Positions 22,280 through 34,900 of a DNA stretch of 64,000 nt are shown piece after piece. The stretch's first letter is position 1. Each line of letters starts with the position of its first letter. The stretch comes from Ariolimax columbianus (lineage: Eukaryota > Mollusca > Gastropoda > Stylommatophora > Arionidae), in contig JAVGWX010000019.1 in NCBI GenBank assembly GCA_036924085.1, forward strand, positions 5,845,641 to 5,909,640. Reading direction: 5' to 3'. The notes under the pieces were generated by a model. That model saw nothing but the letters and a program-made list of their open reading frames with translations. It did no database searches and was not told where the DNA came from. The position numbers and the translations under genes are program-made.

Positions 22280-23869
22280 CATCTGGCTGCTCAGTCCAGA
22301 GACTGGTTGTACAGTTGTCTGAGTATGTCTCTCCATTTGACCACATCCTGTGCAGTTCTCTTTACTTCAGAAAAGGTTCGTACTTTCATGTCCCTGCATG
22401 CCTGCGATGTAAAGGTGGGTCTTGGTCGCCCCGGTCCTCTTTTCCCATGGATCTTGCTCTCTAGTATCTTCTGTAGAAGATTTGCATTTCCCTTATTGTG
22501 ACCCAGAGTACTCAACCGACGTTTTTTGTATGATATGCATTATTTAGATTTTGAGCGCCCACTTTAGTGAGTACATTGTCATGACATATGTTTCTGTCTA
22601 ATTCACTCTTTCTATTATATGGTAGCACCACATTTGAAACGCCGCCAATTATATTTCCAACTTTTTTGATAGAGTTCATGTTTCATCCCTAAACAGTGCA
22701 ACTGGTCATATATTAGTAGCTATGATTATTTTCCCCAGTTATGTCCAGTAATTCTTTGAGATTAACAATTTATGTTTTTCCTTTACGCCCTTTTTTGCCA
22801 TCCCAATTAGGGTTTTGATTTCTTTCTCATTGCGTGCATCTTCTGTTATGGTTTGGCCCAAACATTGCGGGCATCTTTTGTTATGGTTTGGCCCAACAAT
22901 ATAAACATGTGTACATGTTCGATTGTTTCTCCATTGATGATTACATGTAATCGTAAATGTTGCTTGTATATTACCAAAGTCTTAGCCTTCGATGTGTTTA
23001 TGTTCATGACAAAGTCTTTGGCGGTGATATTATCTTTTCTAGTAGTTTTTGTATCTTTGATGTTGAGCATCCCACTACCGTTTGATCGGCAAATGTGATG
23101 GTATTAGCTTTCATGCCATTAACTTTGACACGCATTTAACATATCCGCATTAACGTGTCAATAGTCATCTCAGATTATGCGTTATAGAGACTCAGTGAAA
23201 GTAAGTAGCCGTGTCGTTCCCCTGTCTTATGGAAACTGGATTCTTGAGACCTTCTGTGATTGACATAATCGCGTCTTGATTGCCATACGGGTTTTGGATT
23301 AACCTAATTGTTGCGGCATCAGAAAAAGTTTGCTCCAGGGGACTCGGTCAAAACATTTCACGTAGTCAATAAAGCAGGTAAATAGCGTTCGTCCTTGATC
23401 GATCATTTGTTTTGCGAGAAACCGCAATAATCCGGTTGACCCTATCATATTGCATTATATTGTTGTGCGTGGTCTTCTGGTCTTTTTAGTGGTGTGTTAT
23501 CTTCACAAAGTGGTCCTCATAGATTTCGATGGACTAACAACAGCTATCTTGATCCAGGTCCATATAATTGTAAAGTTTCTTAACATATTATGTCCATCTC
23601 ATTGTTAGTAGATTCACACCCGTATCATTAATTATTACAGATTGTATTACCTTAGGTTTACAAAACGATTGTAGTAACTCCTTATGGACTTGAATGAATT
23701 TATCTGTTCTCTCCATGTCTTCAATTTATTTGCATCGGTCTATCCTGCATTTCTTTTGTGCCATCTTACATTCTCGATCTAATTCATTCTTGATACGATT
23801 TTTAATAATAACATTGCCATGTTCCGCATTATTATGTTTTTCCATTTGCGTCTGGCCTCCATTTTGGTT
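22280..23869 (-). mobile_element. RTE-type LINE, 3' part (split by a SINE)
   Basis: On the - strand from low coordinates: LLQKILESKIHGKRGPGRPR (about 22400-22460, typical RTE C-terminus), ITAKDFVMNINTSKAKTLVI and INGETIEHVHMFILLGQTIT (22846-23070), and frame-broken RT upstream to 23690. The 3' tail is a short gatgat run at about 22270-22281. A 27-bp tandem duplication (atcttctgttatggtttggc, repeated after 28 bp) lies at 22844-22896. The rest of the element continues at 24138-24720. Confidence 0.7.
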
Positions 23870-23881
23870 AGCATTTCATAT
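23870..23881. repeat. SINE target site duplication, left copy
   Basis: agcatttcatat, identical to 24138-24149. Confidence 0.85.
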
Positions 23882-24072
23882 TTTTTTTATTTTGTTTTTG
23901 CGTTCACCTTATTTCTCTATTCCCCAAGGCGGGTGTGCGTTGTACTGTGGTTTTTATTTTGCGCCTGTCGGCCCAGTACATCCGACTTCAGCTTGCATTT
24001 TATGTAAGGGTCTGCTTCCTCCTGCATTTTCTAAGGGTTTGCTTCCCCGGGGTAACGGCCGGTGGTGTGATG

Positions 24073-24083
24073 GGGATCGAACC
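24073..24083 (-). promoter_or_regulatory. SINE pol III B box
   Basis: Reads GGTTCGATCCC on the - strand, a full match to GGTTCGANNCC. Confidence 0.8.
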
Positions 24084-24116
24084 CAGCATCTTCGGATTGT
24101 GAGCCGTGCCACTTAA

Positions 24117-24127
24117 CCACTGGGCCA
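24117..24127 (-). promoter_or_regulatory. SINE pol III A box
   Basis: Reads TGGCCCAGTGG on the - strand; it fits TRGYNNARNGG at all positions except the R at position 2, which is G as allowed. Confidence 0.75.
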
Positions 24128-24137
24128 CGCCGTCCCC

Positions 24138-24720
24138 AGCATTTCATATGTCACCCACGGCTTCTTGTTTTCTTCTCGTTTGTTACCCAATGGTATCTCT
24201 GCGGCCACTTTTACGGTCTCTTTTATATCCTGCCATGTTTGCTCTATATCGCCAGTAACGTGGTGTTTGTCCATAAAGCAGCAGTAACGAGCTTTGGAAT
24301 GTAACTCTTTTCTCCAACTAGTTTAAGCCACTTAAACTTCACTTTAATAGTTGTTACGATTTTCCTGGTTTCTTCCATCATAGTTGGAATGTCATGATAA
24401 GCTAATTATGATTGGAATAAGTATCCTCACAAAGGTAGGCACACGCATTTTATTGCTTGGTTTCTGTAACTTGTTTTCACCATGATGTCATCTATTTGAA
24501 ATCGCCCTCTATTCGTATCATGACCTTTCCGTGTGTACTTCTCTCTGTTCGGCATTTGATTCCGGGTGTTAGTTATTATTTTTTTTTTTTTTTGAGGCAG
24601 AAGTCTACAAAGTATTTGCCGTCTTTCATTCCTAATGCGCAGTCCAATCTTCTCAACTCTATCCCTATCAGATCTATTGCCATCAATCGCATGCCAATCT
24701 CCCATCATATGCAGCATTTA
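24138..24720 (-). mobile_element. RTE-type LINE, 5' part (split by a SINE)
   Basis: On the - strand: DIEQTWQDIKETVKVAAEIP (about 24180-24240), then NERRQILCRLLPQKKKKIIT and FQIDDIMVKTSYRNQ (24427-24717). The last words match the RTE endonuclease C-terminal region (normally an aspartate-tyrosine-isoleucine word). It joins the 3' part in frame order once the SINE and one copy of its target duplication are left out. Confidence 0.65.
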
Positions 24721-25489
24721 AAGAAAGAAATCCCAGAACAGCAAATGCATATTTCAGAAGTCGGTTTTTGCTGTAATGTGCAAAAATAATGTTCAAATGA
24801 GCCGGGAATGGTTAAGTGAAATATGGCTTGATCTTTGATGAGTTATTCTTTTGTTTGAACACCTGTTTACTTCTAAATCCACTTTAAAAAAAAATCATAT
24901 TTTCTTAAAATTTAGCCTTTTTGTTTATATGTAAAACATTGTTTTACTTGAAATTGTGTATAATTATTTATATTATAATTTATTTTGGTCAATTAGTATA
25001 CGTTTTTTGTTTCTTTATGCTCGATCAGAAAACACACATGTGTATTTCAAGTCAGGTGTTGATATGTTATTTAGCACATGCTGTTATCACGAGCAAAATA
25101 TACCAATTATAAAGCTGAAGCATGAGAGAAATACTTTATTTTTGGTAATTATAAACATGGACATGGTTTTGTTTTGCATGTTCATATCAGTACTCTATCT
25201 AATTAGTTCAATAATATAATGTAGGTAAAAATTATACTGAACAACTCATAAACTGCCTTTGAAATTAAATTGGTCAATTGGGATTAATATACTGGTCCTC
25301 ATTTACAAAATGACAATACGATATGTTATGTGCCTCTTGTTTTGGAGAAAAATAAACGTTGCTATGTAAACAAGTGTTTGCGTTAGGTACATAAAAAACA
25401 ATTTCGCAATTATGTATTTCAATGTACACATCAAGTGATAAAATCCGTAGAATGAGCCTAGACGATGGATGAAACACAAGCCAATCCTA
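24721..25489. other. AT-rich intronic stretch, no feature seen
   Basis: No coding similarity and no clear repeat. Confidence 0.3.
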
Positions 25490-27060
25490 TGCAGCGTTGC
25501 CGAGCATTAAAAAGATGCTTCAAGTTTAAAAAAGTCAGTTGGGGTCTACTCTCCCGCGTTCGAGGCAAAGATGCGAACCTTTTTTTGGACTAACAAAAAT
25601 GCTCTTTTACCACAAATACCGAACGGTTGTGGAACCTAGTACATCTCTGGGATTAACGACGGCTCAAAAGCCCTAAACAAGCAATGCCAACAACTATTTG
25701 AAAATAACTTCTTCTTTGAGTAGACCATTCAGGTTGGGGTGGACCTCATTCATGCCATTTCAGACTTGAATACCAAAAAAATGGCACCATCTTGTGGAAG
25801 ATCTGAACATGAAAGAAACGTCTATAGATGCTTGGAAACTCATCAAGAATCTAAATAATGATCTAGAGAACACCCCTACATGCTGAATACAAGTTTCCCT
25901 CAGCCAAATAGCCGGTCAATAACTACTGAGCGGGACAAGCAGCAAATGCTTTGACATAGCCTAGTAAAAACCATGAACCTGACAGGCTTTTATCAAATTG
26001 ATACTAAATCATTTTAATACATGCATCGAATTCACACAAAACCCTAACATCTTTAGTAAATCCAACGTGACTGCGCTTATAAAAGCATATAAAACTAACA
26101 TAACCCAATAAAGTACTACAAGTATCATTACTATGCCATCTGTATATGGTTTTTGAACGGATGTTCCTGAACCATAAAGTTCTCTGGAAACAAACTGGCG
26201 TATCAAGGCGCAATCATGTTTCAGACCGGGAAGATATGTTGCAGTCAAATGGTTAACCTGACACAACCATTCGAGGACATGTAGGAACGCTAGCAGATCG
26301 CAGTCACATGATTGACTTTTACTGATCTAAGTGGGGCATATGCCACTATAAGCACCAGAAGTTGCTGACAATGCTATATGCCATGACAAATTAATTGTGT
26401 CTCACCAACCCATCAAATATCTACTTCAGAATAAGCAGTTATATTTCACCTTTAGAGGCGTGGGGATGAGAAGTATATGGTGGAAGCCTCAAACACATCC
26501 TGGCACAAGGAGCATCGTTGCATATCAAATACCAACGACCAACTTATGGACATAGTAGGTTCGGAATTCATTTATGATGGCGACACAGCAGTTGCTGCCC
26601 AATGGCTCGTTATTTTGAGATTGAACACAAACTGACAAACGCCAGTAATGCCCTTGCTGTAGATCACCACAAAATTCACCTCAAACAAAGCCCCAGCAAA
26701 TACTCAACTACGCTTTTCCACTTTAGAAACAGATACACAAAGACAACTGCAGATTAAATGGCAAAGACTGGAGCTGGAACATAGTATGGCTCCACAATAC
26801 CTGAGTGTAAGGTTAGATCACACACTGTGCTACTGCAAACACTGCTAAGAAATAAAGTGAACGATAAATGCGAGAAAAATATAATCCTAACATTTACTGA
26901 CACAACATGGGAAGCACATCAAGGTGTCCTCCGAACATCATCACTCGCATATGCTCCTAATAATCGGTTTATCTCCACCTGGGACAAAGCAGTACAGGCA
27001 AAATCATAAGTGAGAATAATCTAATCTACTAAATCAGTACTTTTGCACAATCTACACACA
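25490..27060 (+). mobile_element. Jockey-type LINE relic
   Basis: On the + strand with many stops and frame shifts: DLIHAISDLNTKK and LVEDLNMKETSIDAWKLIKN (25750-25860), parallel to ENLHHAISDFKTEKW and LVEDLHFKKEAN in the 44 kb copy, then degraded RT to about 27040. Frame 26827-27009 belongs to the thumb region. Antisense frames at 26004-26266 are shadows. Confidence 0.6.
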
Positions 27061-27109
27061 AGAGGACTGCTCCAAGATCACAGAGCCTATATATATTGTT
27101 TAAAAAGAC

Positions 27110-28210
27110 ATGGATACCGCAAAATTAACATCACTCTAAATTTCAGAGGAAATAATTTTCAAAAAATTGGACGCGTTGAAAGTGAATAATTGTCCAGATA
27201 TAGATGGTATACTTTGAAAATTGCTGCTTGAAATTGAGACCAATTAGCAAAACTATTGGCCAAATTATGTTATCAAGCAGGTGCAAACAGGATTGTTCTA
27301 CTTGATTGGTTAGATGCAGGAGAAATCCCCTTATTCAAAAATAGAACAAACCAGATCTAGTTTATTAATAAAAACGATTTTGACATCGAAATGGGATCCA
27401 TGATTGCAAAACGTGCAGATGACTGCAAATTATGCAGTAGTGTCTTATCTAAAGCAGAAGTGGATATATTTAAGTCAGATTTAGATAAAATTTGAGAATG
27501 GTCTGTAAGCTGACAAATGGAGTTTAATGTAGAACAATGTGCAGTCATCCACATGGGTAGATCCAATATGGAACGGAATTACAAAACGGGAGAGAACAAT
27601 ATTATAAAGAAACATCAGGAAAGGTACCTAAGGGTTATAAGAGATCATACGTGTAAGGTGAGTGAGCAAGTTCAGTTAGCTGTAAAAAAGGCAAATGCAT
27701 TACCTAACGATATGCTACAAAGAAATATTAAACATAGTAGCAAGGACGTGATATTCAAACTATATAAAACATTAGTTAGAACTAGATTGGAGTACTGTGA
27801 ACAGGTATGGAGTCCCTATCGTAGAGGGGATATACACGTGCTGGAAATAATAAAAAAAGTGCTTATAGTGAGTTTCCAGACTAACACATGAGGAAAGACT
27901 CAGAAAAACAGTCCTACAGTGTCTAGAAGATAGAAGAATTCGAGGTGACTTGTTACTTGTTTATAAGATGATTAGATGAATCGATAAATTTGATTATTAT
28001 TTTAAAAAAATTAATAAATACAGCCACCCACAAGAACATGAGGACATAGTTACAAATTAACTAAAGAGGGATTTAGAGTATATATTAGGAAATATGTTTT
28101 ATAGTCAGAAAGTGGTGAGTGCTTGAGACGCTTTGCCACGGGAGACAATTAGTGCAGTGACAATTAATGCATTTAAGAATAAATTGGAAGCACATAGCTT
28201 TTAGAGCAAG
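27110..28210 (+). mobile_element. CR1-type LINE 3' part
   Basis: + strand: EKLDALKVNNCPDIDG-like start near 27160, then a broken RT, then MEFNVEQCAVIHMGRSN (27517), KVSEQVQLAVKKANAL, FKLYKTLVRTRLEYCEQVWS and PYRRGDIHVLE (to 27891), then frame-shifted LTHEERLRK, LEDRRIRGDLLLVYKM and LEAHSF near 28200. The order is that of the CR1 RT thumb and C-terminus. The catalytic motif region (about 27400) reads AKRADDCKL, with the F(A/S)DD start altered. Confidence 0.75.
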
Positions 28211-28860
28211 TTAATGTAAATGAGACTGATTGTGTACAGAATCTGCAGAATATTCTAAACCAGTATAATGCCGTTAAGTTAAGTAAAGTTAGAAGACATT
28301 TCGCATCAGAGCACGAAGAAGCGAAACGGACAAACGACCCAAGGCACTGTATTTTTGTCATCAGGTGTGATGCACCAGACTATAATATACAGTCAACACA
28401 GCCTCTAAAGACCTGTCCCGGAAATGGGCGCATCGATACATGAATTGAACTAACATAGATCACATGGATATAACTGCGGGAGGAAACTCTGCCTGCACAC
28501 TTCTTTTCTTACGCTTTAGGGGACGTCACTCAATAAATTCCGAACTGATTTATCGCAACTCAGGGATGTCTTTAATGTGATTGTGATTTGTGGAGGAGGG
28601 TGTGATGGGGTGTGGGGTGGGGGTGGGTAGAAGAACTATGCGCCATGTGACTTTAGAAACACAAGATACAGACGAGGAGCTGCTTAAATCTTCTGGAGAC
28701 ATGGATGACAATGACATTTTGAGCGGGAATGACAAGACAATCCAAGTGACTGAACATTGGAAACTCAATCTCAGACATAATGATATCGGAGTATATACTC
28801 ATTCATAAATAGTATCATTCCAGCATCGTTACCAATCCTCAGGAACAATCCACTTTGAAA
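28211..28860. other. No gene supported
   Basis: It contains a + frame 28590-28808 (72 aa, start ATG, ending GVYTHS) without similarity I recognise. The g-rich start (gtggggtgggggtggg, 28610-28625) suggests low-complexity origin. Part may be CR1 3' untranslated sequence. Confidence 0.3.
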
Positions 28861-28864
28861 GTGA

Positions 28865-29345
28865 GAATATAATGTAACCAATAGTTTTGCTAACGAGTCT
28901 CTAATTGTAAACAGCAATTAAATAATACCATTTTGACCTTGACATTTATCCACTTTCAACCTATCCATTTTATTTAAACCATTGTCTCTGTAATACAGAT
29001 CGATGTTAATCCCATTGTATCCATGTCCCTTTGAAAAATAGCTATTGATCCTGAGATCTTTGAGCAGTCTTCTTGTGTGTATAATGTGACAAAAAATTGG
29101 TTGAGTAGATTAGCAGCATCTCTATTCCCACTTAGTATTTTACTTTACTATCTTTGAGAGAATCTACTTTGCCTTTCATTCTCTTTGTATGACATAACAA
29201 ATGATGATTTTGCTTTTAATGTTCATACGCTGATGTATTAATGTTTGTTTTTAGTTCTTTTATCTATTCCTGGTACTACAAATTCTGTAGAGATGTCTTT
29301 TTCTGCTTTAACTCAGATACATAACTATTATAGGAACACTCGGAG
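28865..29345 (-). mobile_element. CR1-type LINE fragment
   Basis: DNA-level match to 56170-56560. Shared words: taaccaat.gttttgct, gacatttatccactttcaa, ctgagatctt, cttgtgtgtat and ttgagtagatta. Orientation is taken from the longer copy at 55340-57270. No open frame remains. Confidence 0.6.
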
Positions 29346-29549
29346 TCAATAAAGTTTGAGTGCCTTGAGTTTAATAAATATAGCAAAAATGTTACAGGTT
29401 TAAGACTGAAAGACTCAGTTTAGGACTGGTTTGATGACAACGATGAGGTTATTAAAACTTTGCTGGATGAAAATCATCGTTTATTAAGATTTAATCAAGA
29501 CTATCGCTCCTTTTCTTCAAAAAAGTTTTCCTTTATAATTTTCGTAAGA

Positions 29550-30014
29550 GTATCCAGAACCAGCTCAGAACTATGCAGGATGCCTGACTGAATAGCAAAC
29601 CCTATGCAATCCAGCGGTATAGCAGACACAAAGGATTCAAATCGGTTTTACGATGCCCTGAGGGCGGTCCAGTATCCCAGGTCATTTCATATATTGCCGT
29701 TCCTTAATGTTCATGTCTTGGCACTCTTGACTGACAAAGTCGACATTCTGGAGCGACGGGTAGAGCAATTCAGTGCTATCCTAATCTGTCCATCCACTTT
29801 CAGTGAATTATCGACAACCCGTTCAGTGCCTTTGAAGTTGAGAAAGCAATCCAATTAATGTCCCGTGGCAGCCCCCGAGCCAAATACTATTCGTGCTGAT
29901 TTCTACAAAGCAGAATGCCCCGTGCTCCTACACAAGCTAACATACCTCTTTCGCTCAATTTGGGATACATATCATATGCAGCAGGAACTACCAGATACCA
30001 CCATTGTCTACAAG
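29550..30014 (+). mobile_element. RTE-type LINE relic, first part
   Basis: + strand: SSGIADTKDSNRFYDALRAV (29604), VLALLTDKVDILERRVEQFS, then the RT start with ADFYKAECPVLLHKLTYLFR and SIWDTYHMQQELPDTTIV (29865-30010). It parallels RFYEALKALYGPQ and LTRRITELFCHMWAEGKIPQ in the 32-35 kb element. It is interrupted by an insert at 30015-30327. Confidence 0.7.
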
Positions 30015-30327
30015 TATCTTTGTTATTGCCCATCGCGAAGCGAAGATAGCCACAGCATCATACGGTTTTGTCTTAATAATGTGATGTGCGCTGTATTTAG
30101 ATATCGAAGATGCGCTGGTCATCAATATCACTCTTATCCCGAGTTACATTGAATCAGTGGCAAGACTATCGGTCGAGACGACTGGACTTAACTCGGGATT
30201 CAGGCACTGTGGCCCTACCTCCCATGAGACCAGGGTTCGCTTGAAACTTGTGAGATTCCATCGTCCAACGTTTCCGTTCATCACTGTGAGATGCGAGTGC
30301 CTTAACCCCTTGACAACTTCGGCCCTA
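30015..30327 (-). mobile_element. Possible SINE insertion in the RTE relic
   Basis: About 313 bp without coding relation to the RTE element, which resumes at 30328. On the - strand the start reads ttgtcaaggggttaaggcactcg (split here as ttgtcaagggg then ttaaggcactcg), close to an A box, and cgaaccc occurs 66 bp later, a partial B box with unusual spacing. The borders carry similar words (tacaag at 30009-30014 and 30330-30335). A degenerate tRNA-derived SINE is the best guess; a different insertion is possible. Confidence 0.35.
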
Positions 30328-31260
30328 TGTACAAGCACAAAGATATTCGTCAATCTTGTTATAACCAAAGGGGAATCTTCGTCCTGTCTATCCTTAGCAA
30401 AATGTCTAGCTCGAGTCTTGCTCAACAGCTTAACAAATCATATCAAGGAGAAGTTGATACTAGAAAATCAATGGGGTTTCCCAGCTGGCTGTGGGACCAG
30501 TTGAAATGGTTTTTGCAAATCGTCAAAATCAAGAGAGATGCCAAGAACAGCATCGTGATCTGTACACGAGATGTGTTGCCCTAAAAAGGCATCTGACATC
30601 GTCAACATGGGCGGATTCTGGGAAATCATGGCTGGAATTCGATTGTCCTGAAAAAAATCATCACAATTTGTCCGACAGTTTCATGATGTCAGGTCAGCTT
30701 CCGTATTGAATGATGAAGAACTCACTGCACATTCCTAGCCATAAATTGAGTTAAACAGTGATGTGTGTTGGCCCCAATGATGGTAAACTATTGGCAGCAT
30801 TCTTAGTTATCAATGAAGTAAAATAGGACGCTGTGCTGACCTCAACGCCTTTTAGCATGGTATTTGAAGCCATGCTTTCTGATGCATCACGTTGCTGTGG
30901 CACTGGCGGCAAACAGATCAGATACCGGGGAAATGGACCACTATGAGGCACCTAAATTTCATCACGAATGTGAAAGAAGCAAATGTCTTAGATTACAAAT
31001 TAACACATGCTCAGAACCATACATGAGATTTCAACTTCGTTCACTAATTTGGATGCGAAACATAGACAGTCTAAAGCAGACATGTCAGGAACGTAAAACT
31101 GATCATGTGAACTGTCTTGGCGGGGCTTTCTGACATCATTGCACGTATCATATAAGCTGGGCATGTTCTTCGCTGGACTGGACAGGTTATTCGTATGCAC
31201 ATGAGCGCCTCTCTAAACATATGTTGTACGATGAGCTCAGTACAGCGCGTGACGGGTGGA
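30328..31260 (+). mobile_element. RTE-type LINE relic, second part
   Basis: + strand: YKHKDIRQSCYNQRGIFVLS (30327, compare KRKGNRQACDNHRGISLLS), LARVLLNSLTNHIKEKLI, NQWGFPAGCGT, then VEMVFANRQNQERCQEQHRD (30491), followed by strongly degraded sequence with RSLIWMRNIDSLKQTCQERK (30864-31133). It is a dead copy. Confidence 0.65.
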
Positions 31261-31539
31261 TAAAAGAAACGATAAAAAGTATTATAACAGTGTATTTCAA
31301 TAGTTTCTTAATTTATGTTGCGGACTGCCTGTAACCTGCTTAATTCGAATCGCTCAGGTCGGACCACTGCTACCACATTAAATATGCGCAGCGAAAACTA
31401 GCTGTATTAAAGGACCAAATGCAAGACATAACAGCTATAAATGCTGTTTGTGTGCCATACGTGCAGTATAATTTGTTACTGTCAAATCGGACCGTACAAC
31501 CACATATGGTCACATCTAAATAAATGATGTTTTAATCAC
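31261..31539. other. No feature seen
   Basis: Short AT-rich gap between the RTE and CR1 relics. Confidence 0.3.
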
Positions 31540-31970
31540 GTTTTCTTCGAAGTCTATCGTGTGTGCTCTATTCACTTTCTTAGCTATGTGTTGCTTGTAA
31601 AAATAGTTTAAATATATTTCTTTTCGATTGTTCTGCCTCTATATATTATTTGTCGATGTTGTATTTTTAACTCTTCTACATTTAACTGCAGATTTAGTTT
31701 TCCTTTCTAAACGCTTAGGGTTTAGTTTCCTACATTGACCACTCTTTTCGATTCTCTAGAACTATTTTAAACTCTTTTTTTGAACAACAGTATTTTTCAA
31801 GATTATGTGGGTCGCTGCTTATTTCATCCTCTTAACACATCTCTTAAGGTAGTCGTATACCTATGTTTTCTTCCTTCTTTGCTGATGATCTGATGGATGA
31901 TCCGATAGTCACTTGAGCCAACCAGTTCCCCAAAGGTATCGATTTCAATTATATTTTCCTATGTAGTAAA
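31540..31970 (-). mobile_element. CR1-type LINE, 3' side of a split copy
   Basis: DNA match to 56570-56900: cactttcttagctatgt, ctcttctacatttaact, cttaaggtagtcgtat and cacttgagccaaccagttcccc. The match continues at 35770 after the RTE element 31971-35769. Confidence 0.65.
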
Positions 31971-34900
31971 AACTAATAATAATAATAGCTGTCCATAAAG
32001 TTGTCCGACATCATCCTTGTCACAGATTCCCCTGTTGGGTGTGGGTGCGAATGTGGCTGAACAGGTCAATGCGGGCACGAAAACATCTGCTACGTATCGG
32101 ACACACGAGGTTTGTAGAAGGGGATGGTGTTCCCGCTGCTCGGGATTTCAGCGTCTTGTGTCTGCTCTGGGCTTTCACAACACGGTCGTCTTCACCGGCA
32201 GCTACACCCTATTTGACTGCGCTTCTCCAGTCAGATCTGTTTTGCGCAAGACATTCCCAGGTGTCGATGTCTATCTTGCAACTTTTCAGTGAGTCCTTCA
32301 GAAAGTCTTTAAATCGTTGCTTTGGGCGCCCTCTCTCGCGCCATCTTTCTCTCAGTTGCCGTAGACAAGCTTCTTTAGGAGCCGCTCGTCCGGCCCATCC
32401 TAGTCGTGCTTGCTCTAGCAGTGCATGTATGCTGGGCATGTTAGCCCTCGAGAGTACCTCGATGTCAGTGACACCATCTTGCCATTGGATGTGGAATATT
32501 TGTCTCAGGCAACCTGTGTGGAAGTGGTTTAACTTCCTTGGATGTCCAGAGTATACAGTCCAGCTTTCGCAAGCGTAGAGAAGGGTTGGAATGATGGTTG
32601 CACGGTATACTTTGAGTTTGGTCTTGAGCGCATTCTACCAAAGGTTGTGCTGGCCTTTGCTATTCTGCTTGCCACCTCATCGTCTAGGCTGACAGATCTC
32701 GACAGCGTGCTGCCCAGATATGTGAATTTGTCTTCGGCATTCAGCGTCTGCCCGCTGACTGTAGTCTCTGGTTTTGTGTACGGCATGCCTGGTGCTGGTT
32801 GGTACATGACCTCTATGTTTTTGATTTATGGTCAGGCCAAAATGTTTGCATGTGGCAGAGCACTGGTCATTTCCAACTGGCATGTTCAGTTCTGAGTTGC
32901 TCATTAGAGCGCAGTCGTTAGCAAATACAAGTTCCCTGATTATGTCGCCAGCCACTTTGGTTTTGGCCTTCATTCGTCTGGGATTGAGTAGTTTGCCATC
33001 TGTGCGGTACTGTATGGGTATTCCAAGCTCCGGTGATCTGAAGGCGTCTGTCATCGTGGCCGCGAACATCATGCTGAACAAAGTCGTGGCGAGTACACAT
33101 CCTTGTTTTACTCCGTTTGATACTAGAAACGTTTTAGAGATTGCACCACTGTCCAGTACACGAGCACACATTGTTATGAACTTGTTGGGGCAGCCAAACG
33201 TAGACATTATCATCCACAGCCCTCCTCTGTTTACTGTATCAAATGCCGTTGTCAAATCAATAAATGTGGTGTACAAAGCCTGATTTTGTTCTCGACACTT
33301 CTCTTGTACTTGGCGAGCAGCAAAATTCATGTCCACTGTTCCTCTTCCAGCTCTGAATCCACATTGGCTTTCTGGGAGGTGGTGGCTTTGTTCAAGGTGT
33401 TTGTTGAGCCTGTTTAGCAGTAAGCGCGCTAGGATCTTTCCTGGTACGGAGAGTAGCGATATTCCACGATGATTGTCGCATGCCTGGCGGTTTCCTTTTC
33501 TTTTGTACAGGTTAACGATTGAGGGGTCCTTTAGCTCCTGCGGAATTTTTCCTTCAGCCCACATGTGACAGAAGAGTTCAGTGATCCTTCTGGTGAGGGA
33601 TGGGCTAGCTGTCTTATATACCTCTGCTGGTATTGCATCAGCTCCTGGAGCTTTTCCTATAGATAGTGAACTGAGTGTCCTGTCAACTTCCTCCATAGTG
33701 ATGACTTCATCCAACGCCAGGTTCAATTCCACCCGCGGCATTCGCCGGATGACCTCTTCATTTATGAACGATGGGTGGTTTAGTATTTTGCAGAAGTGGT
33801 CTGCTCATCTGTCTATAATCTGAACCTTAAATGTTAGCAGTGCTCCATCCGCACTGTGAACTGGAGTATTACTAGAGGGCTGCGGGCCGTAGAGAGCTTT
33901 CAGTGCCTCGTAAAACCGTTTGGTGTGATGACGCTCGGCGATCATCTCAATTTCGTCAGCTCTTTTGCTGAGCCAGGAGTCTTGCATCTCTCTAAGCCTG
34001 CTCTGGACAGCTTTGCGAGCAGTATTGAAGGCAGCTTTTGCTGAAGATGATGTGTCCCTCTGGTATTCTCTATGCGCTTCATGTTTTGCATCGAGAAGGC
34101 CGTGTATTTCCAGATCGTTCTCATGAAACCAGTCCTCATGCGTGCCTGTGAGTTGGCAAATGTGTTTAACAGCTGTATCGTAGAGTGCGTTTCTCAATGA
34201 TGCCCAGTTCTCTTCGATGTCGTTCTTTTCAAAACGAAGCTCAGACAGTCTGCCCTCAAGCTCTTTCTGGAAGCCTTCTCTCGTGGGTTCGTATTTCAGC
34301 TGAGAGACATTTAGCCTCCTCCGTGGTTTCTTTCCCTGGGGGCGCATTTTAGGCTGGTTCTTGAAATTTAGCTTGGCAATGACAAGTCAATGGTCGGTCT
34401 AACATTCTGCACCACACATGCTCTTCATTACCATAGCATCCACTCGATCCCTACGTCTGATGATAATGTAGTCAATGAGGTGCCACTGGTGAGACCTTGG
34501 GTGAATCCTTGTGGTTCTATTTCGGACAGGAAGTCGGAAAGCCGTGTTTGTAATGAGTAGTTCATTTGCGGCTCATGTCCGTAGAAGGAACAGTCCGTTA
34601 CTATTGCATTGTCCGATACCATGTCTGCCAATGGCCCCCTCCCAGGCTGTATGGTCTGTGCCAACCCTAGCGTTAAAATCACCGAGGATGATCAGTTTGT
34701 CAGATTTGGGGACTGCAGCGATGAGCGCCTCAAGGTCTTCAAAAAACGTATCTTTTGTTTCCTGAGGATTTGTCGTTGTGGGTGCGTATGCACTGATAAG
34801 TGTGGCATGGTGCCCTCCTATTAGAGGAAGACGCAGTGTAATCAGGAGGTCATTAATTCCTCTGGGCATGCTTGTGAGGTTGTCGACCATGTTGGTCTTG

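Larger units (their letters stand above)
23882..24137 (-). mobile_element. tRNA-derived SINE, complete
   Basis: 256 bp on the - strand. The head carries a pol III A box TGGCCCAGTGG (24117-24127) and B box GGTTCGATCCC (24073-24083), as in a tRNA. A unique body follows, containing the complement of cccagtacatccgacttcag, and the 3' end is A-rich (t-run at 23882 on the + strand). It is flanked by a perfect 12-bp duplication and lies inside an RTE LINE. Truncated relatives lie at 4158-4275 and 10855-10980. It is a SINE and not a tRNA gene: the sequence extends about 180 bp past the tRNA-like part and no clean cloverleaf 3' half is visible. Confidence 0.85.

Noticed and set aside
23882..24137. tRNA gene on the - strand
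   Set aside because: A and B boxes are present, but the sequence is flanked by a target duplication, has a SINE body and an A-rich end; no clean cloverleaf.
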